A stretch of 64,000 nt of DNA from Eumeta japonica (Eukaryota > Arthropoda > Insecta > Lepidoptera > Psychidae): assembly GCA_005406025.1 (NCBI GenBank), contig BGZK01000187.1:1-64000 (forward strand). Reading direction: 5' to 3'. Shown one piece after another: positions 1 through 14,179 of this stretch (its first letter is position 1; the number at the start of each line of letters is the position of its first letter). Below the pieces are notes generated by a model, which saw only the letters and a list, made by a program, of their open reading frames with translations, did not search any database and was not told the origin of the DNA. Made by a program: the position numbers and the translations under genes.

Positions 1-2543
1 CCTTTCCGAGAAACGGTTTTTATGCTTTCCGACCTTCCAAATTATGGACCCTGTCAACGTGACATGAGAATTCTGATTGAGATTGTCACCACATCGTTGG
101 TGACATCCGATTGCATTACCAACAGAAGTATTCTAGAATATATACGAAAAATTAAAAAAATGTCTATATGTAAAAAGAAAAATGAAGACTTGTAAACAAA
201 AAATATAAAAGATTAAATATTCTACGGCTATTATTTCAACTATGTGTTCGTTATGAGCAACATAACTTTATAATAATCATAAAATAATAGATATAGTATT
301 TGATATGCAGTCGAAATCCATATTTTATTGTTACGAATTGCGCTCGCAAGCTAAAAATACAATCAGTAATAAGCTAAAAATAATTCACCCTATAAATAAT
401 ATTCGAAAATAGAATTCTTTAAATAAACAAATCAACCTGCACGTCTGCCTCCGTCAGCGCTTTTAATGTTCGTTTACGTCTTATTTTTATATATTGAATG
501 GATTTATTTTATGGGGGGAAAATTTTGAGAGACTAAATATTGTTTGTTTGTGTCAGACGTGATATGTTTACGATTAATGCGTTCCGAGAAGTTCGAATAC
601 CTTCTGGAAGGCCAATCGGTAGGTATATGAATACTGAAGTGCGACACACAGAAGGAGAATTTTATTCTCGCGATCGTTCACAAGCCAAGTGCAAGAAATT
701 ACAAGCGACCAACTGGTTCCGCATCGATTTATTGAGACTGTATTTCTGAATATAAGTTCTACTGTTCTAAGTGTGTCCTTTCATCTGACCTCAATCTTCG
801 AATCCTTGATAGAGTCATTTCGTAACACTATGATACCTTTCTGACTAATACTCATAGACTTTTACATTTTCTTCCTTTCAATATGGCGTTTATTGACGGC
901 CATCTTTAAATTAAGTTATCATCATATCCTTATACTTTGCGAGAACACAACGAGTAAATTGCTACAAAGAAACCGACACATATAATGAATGTGAACGTAC
1001 CAGATATAGCATTTAATTTTTGAAAAAAATATTTTTTTGTAATTTTTTAAGAAATTTTTCTAGTATCAAAAACATGACACGAAAAAATAAAATAAAGCAT
1101 TTTGTTTGTTAAACTTTCAGCCGTAAACCATATTAAACGAAGTTTCCACAATACATAATTTTAAAACCGTGTTATATAAAAATGTTTTTGTATTTCTTAT
1201 ACTGCTCTGTTAAAGGAGAAATTTAGTTCTCACATATTTTTACTATTTACGAACATTCCGAATTCAGTATTATTTACCTCTCTTTGGTTAGAAATAATTA
1301 AATCTTTTCATATATTTAAATCGCGAAACCATCTCTTATCTAAAATATATAGCAATTTTTTTTATCTTCAATATCGCCTTTCAAATATCTAACAAACTTC
1401 TGAAATAAAAGTATATAGATAACTTAAATTTTAAGCTATCAAAACCGAACTTGACCGAGTTCAAGAATTTTGATATATTGATGATTTCTAAAAAAAAATC
1501 AGTCTCAATCTCAATCATACCTTATATCAAAGATAAAATTTTTTGAATATTAAAATCAACGACCAGATAATTGGAAGCAAAGTGGATTTTCATACAAGAT
1601 CAATACGTTTATTTTTAACGAAATATTAAAATCATGCATCATTCAAAACTATCGATACAGAAACAGTATGCAATATGGACACTTTATTCGCAGCTTAAAT
1701 TATATTCGATACGTAGCAAGTAATAGTTAAATACATTATATTCTTGGCCTTTTTCCAAGCGTTCTGAAATCGTTTTTATCTCTGTCGAAATGCCAATGAC
1801 TGATTTAATACTTATTGACGGCATTGAGATATATATTACAGAGATTCTATTTCGTAGAAGCGAAATTATTTTTTCACCCTGTTCGCCCCCAGCGCCACCT
1901 TCTGCTATACCAAATTGTCTTGCATTGGTAATTCATCACGTATGATGTTATTATGTTGTTCTAAATAACAGTTCACCGTTACTTTAATATCATTAATAGT
2001 TGTTTGAATGAAAAATAATCCAGTATTTATTCTGAATTAAATAATTGCTCATGGAAAGTAGTTTTATCAATTTTGCAGCGTTTATTCTTGGGATTCGTAC
2101 AGTGTCTGAATTCCAAGTAACTGTAGCAACATACATACACAACTTATCCCTAAGAAGTGTGATCTCTCACTAACATCAGTCATATGTACCAGTTACAAGA
2201 ACCAAAATGAAGTCGTTTAAAACGTTTTATATTTCCTCTATAACTTCGATCGCGACGATTGACGGTGATAATATGATGATATAAATAAATATACAGTTAA
2301 ATAACTAATCCAGAGTAAAATTAATTGAAACACGGCGGTTTTCTATTTTTTTATATATATTTTTTATTTGAGTTAAAATGTAATGAAAGCGTTTTTTTTT
2401 CTAATTAGACAGAGATTAAACTCTATTTTATAAAAAAATAAATAGCATATAATTTTTGAGGGTCTACAGTTCATCGTTTTATTAACCGACTTTAATCTCC
2501 ATTTATTGAAATGGAAATTAGCGAAATGAAATGAAAAACGAGT
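1..2543. other. AT-rich intergenic stretch, no gene seen
   Basis: No reading frame in any of the six frames looks like a protein family I know. Stops are dense and the base composition is strongly AT-rich. The one short plus-strand frame near 540-749 has no recognisable motif. I see no RNA gene and no clear repeat boundary. Confidence 0.6.
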
Positions 2544-2589
2544 TGGCTTAACACGATGTTTAATATTGATTAAACATCGTGTTAAGCCA
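2544..2589. repeat. Perfect 21-bp inverted repeat with 4-nt loop
   Basis: The left arm at 2544-2564 starts TGGCTTAACACGATG. It is the exact reverse complement of the right arm at 2569-2589, with loop ATTG. A stem this long and perfect in AT-rich DNA is unlikely by chance. It could be the core of a short foldback element or a cruciform-prone site. No flanking terminal repeats or target duplication were recognised. Confidence 0.85.
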
Positions 2590-5500
2590 GTTCGTACGGT
2601 TCGTCAACAAGTATAATATTGTACATATAAGTAAAATGCCCTATTTAACTTGTAATGTTTATATAGCAAATTCTAGTAAAACGCTTAAATATCAATTTGT
2701 TTTATTAGTGTTTATACTGTTGATTAAATTCGACGCATTGAACGACGGAGGCAAATCTAACCATAATTTAATAAGTACATAGATATTAATGGGAACCTAC
2801 AAAATAATAATAATAGTTGTTTATTCTATAAACACACTTGAAGGTCGGCGATAATCTCTTATATGCCGCAAGAGTTCGATTTGAAATAGTTTAATGTAAT
2901 ACATAATAGTTATCTTTAGAAAGTATGGTCTGATGAATGGCCATAATGATTAAGATGAACATCTTGAAGCTTCAGCGCCGCGACTCACGTCAAAAACATT
3001 CAATTTCGTCGTAATGTCTGATCGAGATCGCCTCTCTTGAATATTAAGACGTACATCGACAGATACCTAGATATTTATAACATAACTATAACTTGATTAC
3101 TATGCAACAATTAATGTTTTAGGTTAGGAAACCTTGCAGAATCGAAATCGGAAAACATTTTCTCTTCTTTTTACAATCCATCATTTTTACAACAATAATT
3201 CTGTCTTTCTCCATCGGATGGCATCTACTAAGACCTGACACTTTAAACGTTATCATTTTATTCTGCATTAAATCACCATCGAGATAGAAGGTAGGAATCC
3301 CAAAAAGAAACTGGTTCTTGTTTACGCTGGTAATATGTAGGTGGCGTTTATTTCCCCAATTATGGATCAGAAACAGAATGTGAAGCACCCATACATTAAG
3401 AGACCTATCCGCACGAGCTCGCGGTCTACTCGAAAGCAAATGCATCATAAATATTTCTATTCTTTAATTTAAGAAATCAAATATTTGAAATGTTTAGGTA
3501 AAAATAAATTTAATTCTATAACTATTGAACTTATGTTTTCATAATTTTAATTTACAAATAAACTCAATAATATACATGTTAAAGCTTCCAATTCCGATAT
3601 AGTTATTTCCATTTTTTTTATTGCACTTTTGTGTGGATATTGTGTAATCTGTTCAATACAGATACCCAAGATAAGTTTGTGAATAATTTTAATTAATAAT
3701 TTAAATAAGTTGGCTTAACTAAATTACGTATTTTATATAATAGAAAACTAAGGTTTCCGGAAAATTATGTCCGGCAATAAAAATTTCGCTTGTGTGAAGC
3801 GTTTAAAATTAATTTTTTAGTCAATAGCCTTTAAAAAACAAAAACTAAGCTGTCATTTTCTAGATTCAATTCCTTCTAGTTTAGTAACAATTGTTATTCA
3901 AAAATTCACTCATACGTAGCAAAATCTATAAAGGCTCTTACGTGACGTGTCCTTGCCAGGATTTCGTCTACTATTTATGCAATTAAAGTATAGTGTTTCC
4001 ATCTTCGGTATGATCGTTGTATACGAATGATAGGACGAAATATGCGTAATGCACATAAAGCTTATTTTAATTAAGCTGTTTTTAACATCGGAAAAACTGT
4101 CCCTGAAAGATCAAACTGTGGAAGAATGGAACGAGGGTTTGGAAATACAAGGGCGTGAATACGGGGGCGTGAGAAGTCAACTGAGCTCGCTGGGCGAGAT
4201 GTTATTTATAAAAGGGTCGGGTTTCCGCTATAAGCGACTACATTTTGTTGTAATTTGATTGTCCCTTTCTCCCTTAACGACTTAAACTTCGCGGTCGCAT
4301 TCTAGATTATTTGCATTTACCCGATTATATGAGAAGAAAAGCTTTTATTTCTACTCAAAATGTTTATATCAGAATATGAATGAGTTCATAAGGATTAATT
4401 TCTTATTTTATTTATTTTTATTTTGCATAACGACACCTAACAAGCCATTTAAAATAGAATCACGTTATGATTAACAAAATAATCATGGCAATTTTATACA
4501 TCTTTTCTAAAATTTTGATTAAATGCATTAACGATGGCAAAGACTTCAGATTCACGGCAGAAATATTTAATGTTTTATCTTGAAAATGATTATCATTATT
4601 GTCTAAAAACACTTGTAATAAATCTCCGTTTGGCTATATATGAAGATATTTTAGGTAAATCTGGCGTATAATTCGAAAACAAACGAAAACTATCTAAACA
4701 ACAACATTGTTCAACGCTAAAAGCAACTTTATAAAAAGCCGACAAATATACCTAATATAATCAGAGCGTGTGATTATATTTTTTGTAGCCCTTAGCGGGT
4801 GACGGAACGGGCTAGGTTTTCATGAACACAATCAAAACTCCCTTGAGTGCGTCAAGGATACGATGCGAACGTGGCGTCGTAGGGCGAACAAAATGGCTGA
4901 TCCATAATGTACTCAGAACTAAAGGGTTAAATGTACGTAATTTTCTTATGTTATATTACATTATGGATGTGATGAAATAATCTTTAATAATCAAATCAGA
5001 ATAGTTAACCGTTTCTTCCACCAGACTTCGACCCATCGGCTTCCACTATTCGTTCCTTACTTCTTAGTTCCAAAAAAATAGACAAACTATTTCCATGGTG
5101 GTTAAAGTAAATCACTAATAATTTAATGAATACCAGTGGATCTACTTATTTAAAAACATCAAAAATATCTCTCACTTTAAAGTTCTGAGATAAACTCAAA
5201 AAAGTACTTCTGAAAAGGTCAGAGGTTTAATTACAGACCAGATACAAAATAAGATCTGACATTGTATCCGTAAAAGCCAATATATCATATGTTTTTTACG
5301 TCTACTCTTTATCATTCCACTGCAAACAGATCCTCTTCCACGACTACTTTATATCAGACTGGGGGAGTTTGGTGTAAAGTCCAAGGTTGAGGGGGATCCT
5401 GCATGACGATCAAGTGCGGGTTGGACGCTGCTGTAGATAGCTGACACCGATGTAGTGAGAACGTCCGAAGCGTATCCTCCAAAATACGAAACGAATAATT

Positions 5501-6598
5501 TAATTTGATATACCATCTGATTTAATTTAATGCTCCGACCACTCGACCACTTGTAAAACTCGCGGTTACTTATTTAATTAGATACAAAACAAACGTTTAA
5601 AGCACCTCTTAAAATAGTCTTCAAAATTATTTGTTTGTATAATATTTAAATTCTCGATAATGTCTATCCGAAACGGACCCAGAACTTTAAAAAAGAATTA
5701 AAATATTGTGAGAGAGTTACCTATGAAAAAAACGTCTTGTTTGTAAGTAAATGCAAAATTAAGCAACAACTTAGTGGTCTCGTTGTTGTTTTTTTCTTCT
5801 CGCATAATTATATTATAAAAATCATTAAACATTGTGGTTACAATGCAGACATAATTCCACTAAAAGTGTTAGAAATAGTTTATTTATTTATGTTTAATAT
5901 TAATTTTAAAAAGAGCAATTAGAAAACCAGATAAGTATAGAGAATGAAGTTTCTATATATTCATGTGTCATATTCAGATAGTTGTCACAGTATGCCTCAA
6001 AGACTATACAGCTTGATTCAAAATATTAAAAACAAAGGCAATCAATGTGTTTTAGGAATCATGAACTGTGTAAACGCCATCTTTTGTATTAACATTCAAA
6101 ACGCCTCAACATAAATATGCATCGCATGATCAAATATCTTAAACACTCGGAGTAATGGCGGACTCTTCATCATCACAAACGGCTGAGATCTGCTTCTGCA
6201 ATCACCGACTCGCTTGGTTCTGCCTAGCATGGTAATTAAGACGCATTGTCTTGACACATAGCGCCAAAAAATTATTAAGTTTCAAAGGGATTTATGCCCG
6301 ACAATAGATTGGTGTGGGCTGTTGATGATAACAATCATCATCTGTTAATAATATCTTGAATATCATCCCAACCTGCACCAGTAGGTTTGAGGGCACCTCG
6401 TGAAGCTGGATAAAACGTTAATGATACTGAGATACGTGTACGTAATATAGTAAGTTTGTACCTATTACCTTTCGATAAATAACGTTGAGACAGCCAATTG
6501 CCTCAGACAAGGGGGCGCCCCGATCGATGTGTGTACACTCTATTTAGGCAGGTAATAAATACCTTAACGAACAGTTACTCAAGGGTTCGATTACAAAG
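2590..6598. other. Intergenic, no gene or clear element seen
   Basis: AT-rich, with only short open frames of non-protein-like composition (for example near 3119-3448 minus and 4049-4258 plus). A somewhat GC-richer patch lies at about 4785-4900, with no recognisable content. Nothing in this interval could be assigned to a family. Confidence 0.55.
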
Positions 6599-7593
6599 AA
6601 AACCGGCCAAGTACTTGTCGGACCGGCCTAGAGAGGGTTTCGTACTATTAATCATCGCATAATTAACTACGGTTTTTTCAATCGACTCTGCGATAACTCT
6701 ATTTTAAAAATCTACCATACAAAAACAAAAAAAATAGGAAAAGCTATTGTGGACTAGAATATGAATTTAACTCCTTCGTATTATTAGGTTACCATAATAA
6801 CTACAAGACTGACTTATCATTCCTCGTTGAAATCAAGCAACGCATTTTATAAATATTTTTTCTAGGATTGTCATTTAGATTTTCCCGTATAGTTTGATGA
6901 TATTCCACAATTTTAGGGTTCCGAGTCAAAATGGCAAAAACGGAATCCTTATAATTTCGTCGTGTCCATCTGCCCGTCCGAATGTCACAGACATTTTACT
7001 CAATAACTACAATATTTACCGCTACTTAGTTTTCTATTTAAATAACAAAAATAAATGTTTCTAGACGGGACACTTCACACTTGTAACAAAACCTACAAAA
7101 AATATTATTTAGCAAACATCAACATTTGAAAGTATTTTTTTTAGTTAAATGAATATTTTAGAAAATGATCGCTTCGATAGTAGCATAAATTGTTGCCCTC
7201 TCCCTTTATTTTTTCAACCGTAATACCAAAAAATATAAAAAAAAATACAAAAATAACGCTTAATAAATACTTTCAACGAAAATTATTTTGAACATGACCA
7301 GATATACCGTTTTTGAGTAATTGGCGAAAAACTGCTTTCTCAAAAAAGAAGGATGTATGTGCTAAGAAGAGAAGTTTTTGCTGGTGTTTTCATTTTACAC
7401 TATTTTAAGAGTAATATTCGACATACCTACTTGTTTCTCTGGTTATTGGTGATTAAAGTGCTTATACTTATTATTTACGGGAAACATGGAAAAAAGTGTA
7501 AGAACGTAGTTTCTTCATCTGTAGTGCATTTTTTTGTAGTGAAAACTTCTGAACCCTACATGACCATGGTCTGACATGCCCTTGACCGGTTTT
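6599..7593. mobile_element. Non-autonomous inverted-repeat element ('CCGGCCAAG' type)
   Basis: The left end at 6599-6611 reads AAAACCGGCCAAG and the right end at 7581-7593 is its near-exact inverse (CTTGACCGGTTTT), giving an element of about 995 bp. Just inside, a 'gggttccg...gcaaaaacgga' block at about 6917-6947 and a run of CTGCCCGTCCG type match an interspersed repeat I recognise as very common in lepidopteran genomes. No transposase frame survives, so it is a non-autonomous or degenerate copy. A decayed tail of the same sort (gacgaacggacaagc, then agggttcc) is visible at about 7860-7915. The family assignment is from memory of the motif; the inverted ends are read directly. Confidence 0.6.
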
Positions 7594-10500
7594 GTTAATA
7601 TTAAACTCATTAGGTCTGGAGATAACAGGAAGATGTTTCATGTTATTGTATTTAATTTAATTTAAACCATTCATTTTCATATAAAAAAGATGTATTTGCA
7701 TTTCTCGTGACAAACTCATTCTTTGCACATGACAATTTGCATTTAATTTTTTTTTTCGTTATAATTAGAGTTCGTTTATTTATGCGATACGTCCATAAAT
7801 GGATCACATAACTTTATGTTATACTCCAAATTGCAACTTTTTCGTCCAGTGAATTCGAAAGTAGACGAACGGACAAGCGGATACGAGAGAGACCCTACGA
7901 GGGTTCCATATTAACATTAGATGTACTAAACCTTAAAAAGAACTTCATTTGATTTACTTTGTTTTTGTGTGTTTTTCTTATACATCTCCAGATTTACACA
8001 TTCCGATAGCATTCTTCAATCAGAAACCAAGATTAATTTTATAAAATTATGTATCGTTACAGTCTATTAGCTTGTCAAGAGTGTGCGTGAAATTTATGAT
8101 TATGTGTATGTACCGAATATGTACTTAGTACTGGAGCTACCGTACTTAATTTTACGATTAGCTTTATGATTAAACAGACCGACAAACCGTAAAATTGCTC
8201 GACCCGCATTCCTGTTCTAGCAACAATGGGGAATTCCGAAATTCAACAAAAATTGAAAAAAAAATTTCGTGCATAAACGAGTTATGTCAAACAATTCGAA
8301 AACCTTTAAATGACATCGAAAAAAGAATTCTAAATATTACGGAATAACTTTGAAAATAATTTACAATGTTTTAATGATGGCCCATAACGATTAAATATTT
8401 TTGATTTATTTGGATGATACATTAAAAAAAAAAGGTAATACCTAATCTATACAAACAAATTGGCATTATAGTTAAGCAAATATTGAAAATTTTTATAATC
8501 AAGCCAAAGCAACGTATTTGAAAGGGTTAAGTACAATATAGAGATTCACAAACAATTTAAGTGAAAACTTCACTAATTTGACTCCAAACATAGAAGTCAA
8601 ATTTTTTTTTGAAGTGATTACTTCCTTAACGACGTTGTGATTTGAAAAATCGATCGAATCGAATCGACAGTAAAAGGAGACAAATATATACATCTATAGA
8701 ATTTAACCTGCGAGAGAATGAGACAGAATATATGATGAAACAGAATACCGGCGAGAGAATGCGATAAAATATGAGATGAGATACAATGCGAGCTAATTTA
8801 TAATAATATCGAGATATTTGTGTGCTTGTATGTGCCCGTGCATTTTCATTTGTCGAAATTGACAACAGCAAATCTAAATAATAAAACCTAATGAATAACT
8901 TTTAAACACGACACCGATATTCAAATAAACATTCCCTACAATCATCCCACGCCTGATACCACATTCGTCTCATTGTCTCGCAGTTTAATTCTCTGAAGGT
9001 TTAACTTCTAACGCGTGTGAACCGCACACATATTTTTCATTTTTTAACAACGCTTTAAAAATACTCAATAGCCGAAAACGGCATTTCGATTACATAATAT
9101 CTCCCAAACAATGAGGGGTACCGTTACTAAATTAGAAACAGCTGAAAAACAGCTGAAGGTCACGTAGGAATCTTTTACTTTTGTTCAAGTTATTCTAGTC
9201 ACGTGATAACGTGACGTAAAATTTATTCTAGAGAATAACATATCGGAGAGAACGAAACGTAAAATTGATTTCCGTTTGTGTATAGACAGACCTTCATCCG
9301 CTTGACAGCCTACGTCAATAGACCACAAATATCTATTGCTGGAATAGATAATAGACGCGTCATAATTGTTGCCTGTCTGTGGTCGCCCGATCGCCTTCCT
9401 ACCTTTGACAGGATAGGTTCAAAATAATGTTTCACCTATATGTCGACTATTCATCCGAATATTTCTACATAGCAGGTATTTACACGTAGCGATGGCGCGC
9501 GCCACTACCGTATTAGTCGACGCTCGAAGAAGCAATGTAATCAAAATTCCTATCTTAAATTAACATTTGCGATCTTCTTCCACGTGAGTCTTCACTTATC
9601 TTTTGAAGTCCTTATCATTACAGAAATCAGTGACGGTGTAGGCTTGTACTTTTGCGCACTAATTTCTTAACGTTTACATTTTTTCTGATAACACGTAGGC
9701 TGTAAGTCAACTTTGTATAATCGGATTCAGAAAAACTACAACAGTTTTTTTCATAATACTACGCAGTGTGTGTGTGAAAATTCTATATTATTTATTAATT
9801 TTATTTTAAAGATATTTTAATTTAGAGGATTTCATAAAAAATTATTAACCGAAAAGTTCACAGTTTTGTTATATTTTTTCGATTTCATCATATTTGCTAT
9901 GGCATGATTTTACTAATTTTTTTTTTTAATCATACTTAAAGTTTTCTTACTAGAGGAAACTGTTTATTATTCAAAAATGTTGGACAAGTAAAAAAATAAT
10001 TAGAACCTTGGTAGACGCCACCTGCGTGGCTCTGGAAGGATAGCCTCAAATTTCAATCATAAAATCCAAATAAATTCTCGATATTGTATCGTACACATAA
10101 ATATAAGTATCAAGATATCATCTGTGATAATAGCTTTCTATTTCTTATGGTAATAAAAAAATCGACGCCATTCCTTTACGTAAATGCCAAACATGATATA
10201 TAATAAAATAGAAATGCATGTAACGAAAAAGAGAAATCAGAATTAAACCAAAGCCAATTTAAGCCTTATTAATTGTTATTTGCCCTAATTTTTTTGATTA
10301 TACTTAATTTTTAAAGGTAAATGAAGTTGTCCAAAAGCAATAATACATATAAAATTATGTTTACATTTGAAATATATGATTGCAGTGAAGCCTTTACAAA
10401 GTTAGAATGTACACCGTACGAAATCAGAATAATACCATTTCATTACTGCTATTAAGAGCTTCATTCTAATTCAATACGAATAAATATCACACATTTTATC

Positions 10501-11999
10501 AAAAATTCTCAAATAATAATCGATAATAAGAGACGTAGTTTTTAAACTGCACAACTGAACAGTTTATAACTCAGACTATCAAATATATAAGTCAGGGCGC
10601 AAAAAAACTCCAAATTATACAACACAAAAGTTAAACTACAATTTTAATCGCTTACTCCAGGAACCGGTAAATAAAAAAATGTCCCAAAACGTAATAAATT
10701 GGGCTTGTATTGCTTACCCTCGTTACAAAACAGCAATGCCAATTCGAGGACAGGGATACTATAGATATAAATGTATAAATTATTATCTTCTGTTGCAATG
10801 AAAACCGTAAAAGCTCTTTCATTTCAAAGCTCTTCACATTACGTAGCCGCGGCAGTCAAGTCATTTTATAGGCACTCTTCAGTGGCAAGGGGTGAAATTA
10901 ACAGCAAGTTACCCGTCTGCGGTGTTAATATGCTTTAAAGCACGTTACCGGGTGGCCCGCACGAATGAGGGCAAACGCATTAGGGCAGACGTTGTTGTAG
11001 CTCGTATCCGATATGAAAATTTTTCGCGGTAAATGGCCTGTGACTTAGTTTTTGATGGCTAATTCAAATAGTGTTTAATCAGTTTTGAGTTTTTTATTGA
11101 CTACTCGGTTCCCCAATATACTTAAGTAAACTGAAACTTGTTATTGCCTTGGTTAGGTATTCTATTGATTCACGAATCAGCACGCACTTAAATGTTTAAA
11201 GAAAGATCGGATAACTCGGTACAGTTTTCAGCGTGTCAGCAGGGATTCATATATTTGTCTTTTGTGTGCTGCTTAATAAATAACCAAAGATGATGAAAAG
11301 TCGTATGAATGCGCAGACGCAAATCTGAAAATGCGAGCACATCACAGGTCGTCAACGGCAATGAAATAACAGTAGCCGCCCGAACGAGCTGAACGCTTAT
11401 TCAAGCGAGAGTCTGTATAATATTCGTAATAGCTCTACGACCCAACGTCCTTTTCTCGTGTCAAAAGGACGTAACCCTTTTTCCTTTTTCACAACGACGA
11501 AAACGCCCAGGGCCGCGACAGGGGGCGCGGCCGCGGCCATAACAGTCGCGGAGGACGAACGCAACGCTCCTAAATGTGTCCATTAGCCATCGGAAATATT
11601 TATGCTTCCAGAATGAAAAGGTCCCGAACTTTATCCAAGAAGGAAAGAATATATCATTCGCTCTAATCCTGCGGGATGCTGAAGCGAACGTATCCTCTGA
11701 ATAAAATATCAGTCGTTCACTGATCCTCTCTTACTATTGGACGAATATGTATAAGCGTGTGAAACATTGCATAAATAATTAAAGATTTTGTGAAGAAAAT
11801 TACACTTTACTTAATGAAAAGTTTACATAGATTCCATGTTCTATTCGAGAGAATTCACACGTTTCTTTTCATGTACGTAAAAGGAAATATAACCATTTCT
11901 ATCCAATACTTCGTTTATGTATTTAAATGAAAGTCGATTTGCTTCTTAGCCTTAATATGAAAAATGTAGGTAGTAATATATTTGTTAAATGTTATTTTA
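7594..11999. other. Intergenic; GC-richer patches at 9.48 and 10.85-11.6 kb
   Basis: No gene recognised. Mostly AT-rich, with a decayed repeat tail near 7860-7915. GC- and CpG-richer patches occur at about 9480-9530 and 10840-11620. The second includes a GGGGGCGCGGCCGCGG run near 11520 and a perfect 10-bp hairpin (ACGTCCTTTT, 8-nt loop, AAAAGGACGT) at 11445-11472. These patches could be promoter or conserved non-coding sequence, but I cannot tie them to a transcript. Confidence 0.45.
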
Positions 12000-12000
12000 T

Positions 12001-12092
<92 letters not shown>

Positions 12093-12104
12093 TATATATA
12101 TATA
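12000..12104. repeat. Compound (CA)n(TA)n microsatellite
   Basis: A short TA run leads into about 21 uninterrupted CA units (from 12011), followed by about 20 TA units broken once by GAGA near 12088-12092. The frames read through it on both strands (long runs of Thr-His, Val-Cys or Tyr-Ile) are artefacts of the repeat and not proteins. Confidence 0.97.
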
Positions 12105-13785
12105 AGTAAGTAAAAATTAAACATTCTCCATGAATGCTGTCACAATCGAAACCGTTTTATAAAAAAAAATGTGAGCGTTAAACTTGCGTAGAGAGAGATA
12201 TATTTTTTAATTCTGATCCAAACTTGTTTAAGGCAACCAAAACAACTGCAAATATATGTTTGTACGCACAATATTGGGACGTTTTAATCACAAAAGATAG
12301 ACAGACACACCACAAACACGCAAGATTTAATGATGAGCAAAACTATGAAGTTCAAATGTCACACCTATTATGAGAAATATACTGATAAATGTGACATATC
12401 TACTATTACTATCTCTGGAAATTTACTTGGTAATTTCTTACTACTTCTAGAAATTAACTGACTGTACAATATGCTATTAATACTATCATTAAGTATAAAT
12501 TAGCTAAGATATTTTGTATTTACTAAATTTTCTGAAATCTGTGCATGAGCTTGACTTGTACGAATGTACCTAAGTTTTTAAACGTATTCAATCATTTGAT
12601 TTTCATCGACTTTTAATTGTCGTTTTGATCTGAATCTCTTCAAATACGTACAATTCCAAAATAAATACAACTATGTTGTACCGTAGAGCTATTCTCGTAA
12701 TAAAATCATGTAATGTATAATGTATTCTTAGTATAGTCAATAATAAAGCCATCCAGACTAGATTCACAGGATTTTTTCTGATAAGTATCATTAATTAGAC
12801 GTATGGCTGTGTTTAATAATGAACCTGGAAAGTAATTAGTAGAACATTCAATGATGACTAGTAATCGCATCGGTTTGGACCTATCTGATTTGTTTCCATA
12901 AACTCTATGAACAGCACACAACGCCAAAGATCCAATAGTGATGTAGTAGCGGGTGATGGACTCTTGTATGCTTCGGTACCAGATAAAACCCATCTAGTCG
13001 GGGTTCGCCTTTCATAAACGCTGTTCATTGCAAACGTTGTCGAGGGTACTGATTTTTATACTAGAATTGCTCAATGACTTATTTGATAATCTGATGCCTA
13101 TCTCATCTAATTCAAACGTAAGATATGAAGAGATAGCTTGATTGAACGAAAGCAGTCAAAAGTTTCATGGTGTTATTTGCGTAGCTACTTCTATGGAATG
13201 CAATTTTAATTATAAGGGATGTCAAAATCTTTATGAAAATTCAGATTGAAACTAAGCAAGAAACCTTGTAAAAAAAATACCATCTTAGCATTTACTCTGA
13301 TTCTATAAAATTACTCTTAAATACAAATCATGCTTCGCTGCATAACGCTACCACATCATAAGCTTCAATGGTAATTTCTTTTAATTAAAGCCTTTATCCG
13401 ATTCTTCGATTGGAGCGATGGGTCCTTTGATCTGGAGATCAATCGGTTCGGTTAACTTTCTCAGTTAATCAAAGTCCGTTTTGAGAAATCAAATCTCTTA
13501 ATCGTACTGACAGGCCAAAGGTCACATTGGAATCCGGATCAAAGCTAATTCAGCAAATACTTTATCGGAAAAGGGATATCGTTGTATCAGGCAAATATGT
13601 ACTTTTCTCTCTCGATTTTGATGCTTGTAATTGACTCAGTCAAAAACATGTAAGTGATCGGTTCGCCTTCGTCTCCGGCTATAGTTTGATTTAGAAATGT
13701 AGAACATACTCTACATTTTCTTTTTACATATTGTTGGAAGCATTTGCAAAGAAAGAAATCTATTTTAAATAAAATTAAATTATCT
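12105..13785. other. Intergenic, no gene seen
   Basis: AT-rich, with only short frames lacking recognisable domains on both strands. A motif of about 30 bp around 12239-12268 (AACAACTGCAAATA, then GTTTGTACG) recurs at about 14287-14316, hinting at an old dispersed repeat. No other structure was identified. Confidence 0.45.
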
Positions 13786-14121
13786 ACTGCGTGCCTGGGA
13801 GAGCGGGTTGGGTCGTCAGTCCTGGATGACGCCACCGCCGCCTGTTCGGTGACAACTCTCGTCGACAGCCGCGAACATGCTTCAGGTCAACGAGAATTTA
13901 AGGTTTTTTTTTTGTATTTCTGCCCGTGCGAAGGGCAAGGAGGGGCAAAAATCCATTATGGACAGTTCGCGCGCCGGACGCACGGGGTGTGTCCGGCTCT
14001 CACGGACTAAAAACCCCCTGAAGCATTACGGCGCTTGCCCTTAGTCCAAAGGCTATTAAGCCCGTTTGTCCCACAATCTAAGAGCAAGTTGTGGGAGGCT
14101 ATGCCCTTGCAGCTCGACGAC
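13786..14121 (+). repeat. Possible LINE remnant, GC-rich
   Basis: A GC-rich island in AT-rich surroundings, ending in GTGGGAGGCTATGCC at about 14090-14105. A very similar word, GTGGGAGGCTGTGCC, occurs at about 31561-31575. Such a word recurs in 3' parts of lepidopteran non-LTR elements, so I infer a LINE remnant. The short frame at 13744-14010 has no domain I can name. The family is uncertain. Confidence 0.3.
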
Positions 14122-14179
14122 ATAACTTTAATTCTAACGGGTTAACACAGACTAACACCGACAATCGACCGTAGAACAA

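Noticed and set aside
11915..12124. Open frames on both strands of long Val-Cys or Thr-His runs
   Set aside because: Translation of the CA/TA microsatellite; no coding signal outside the repeat.
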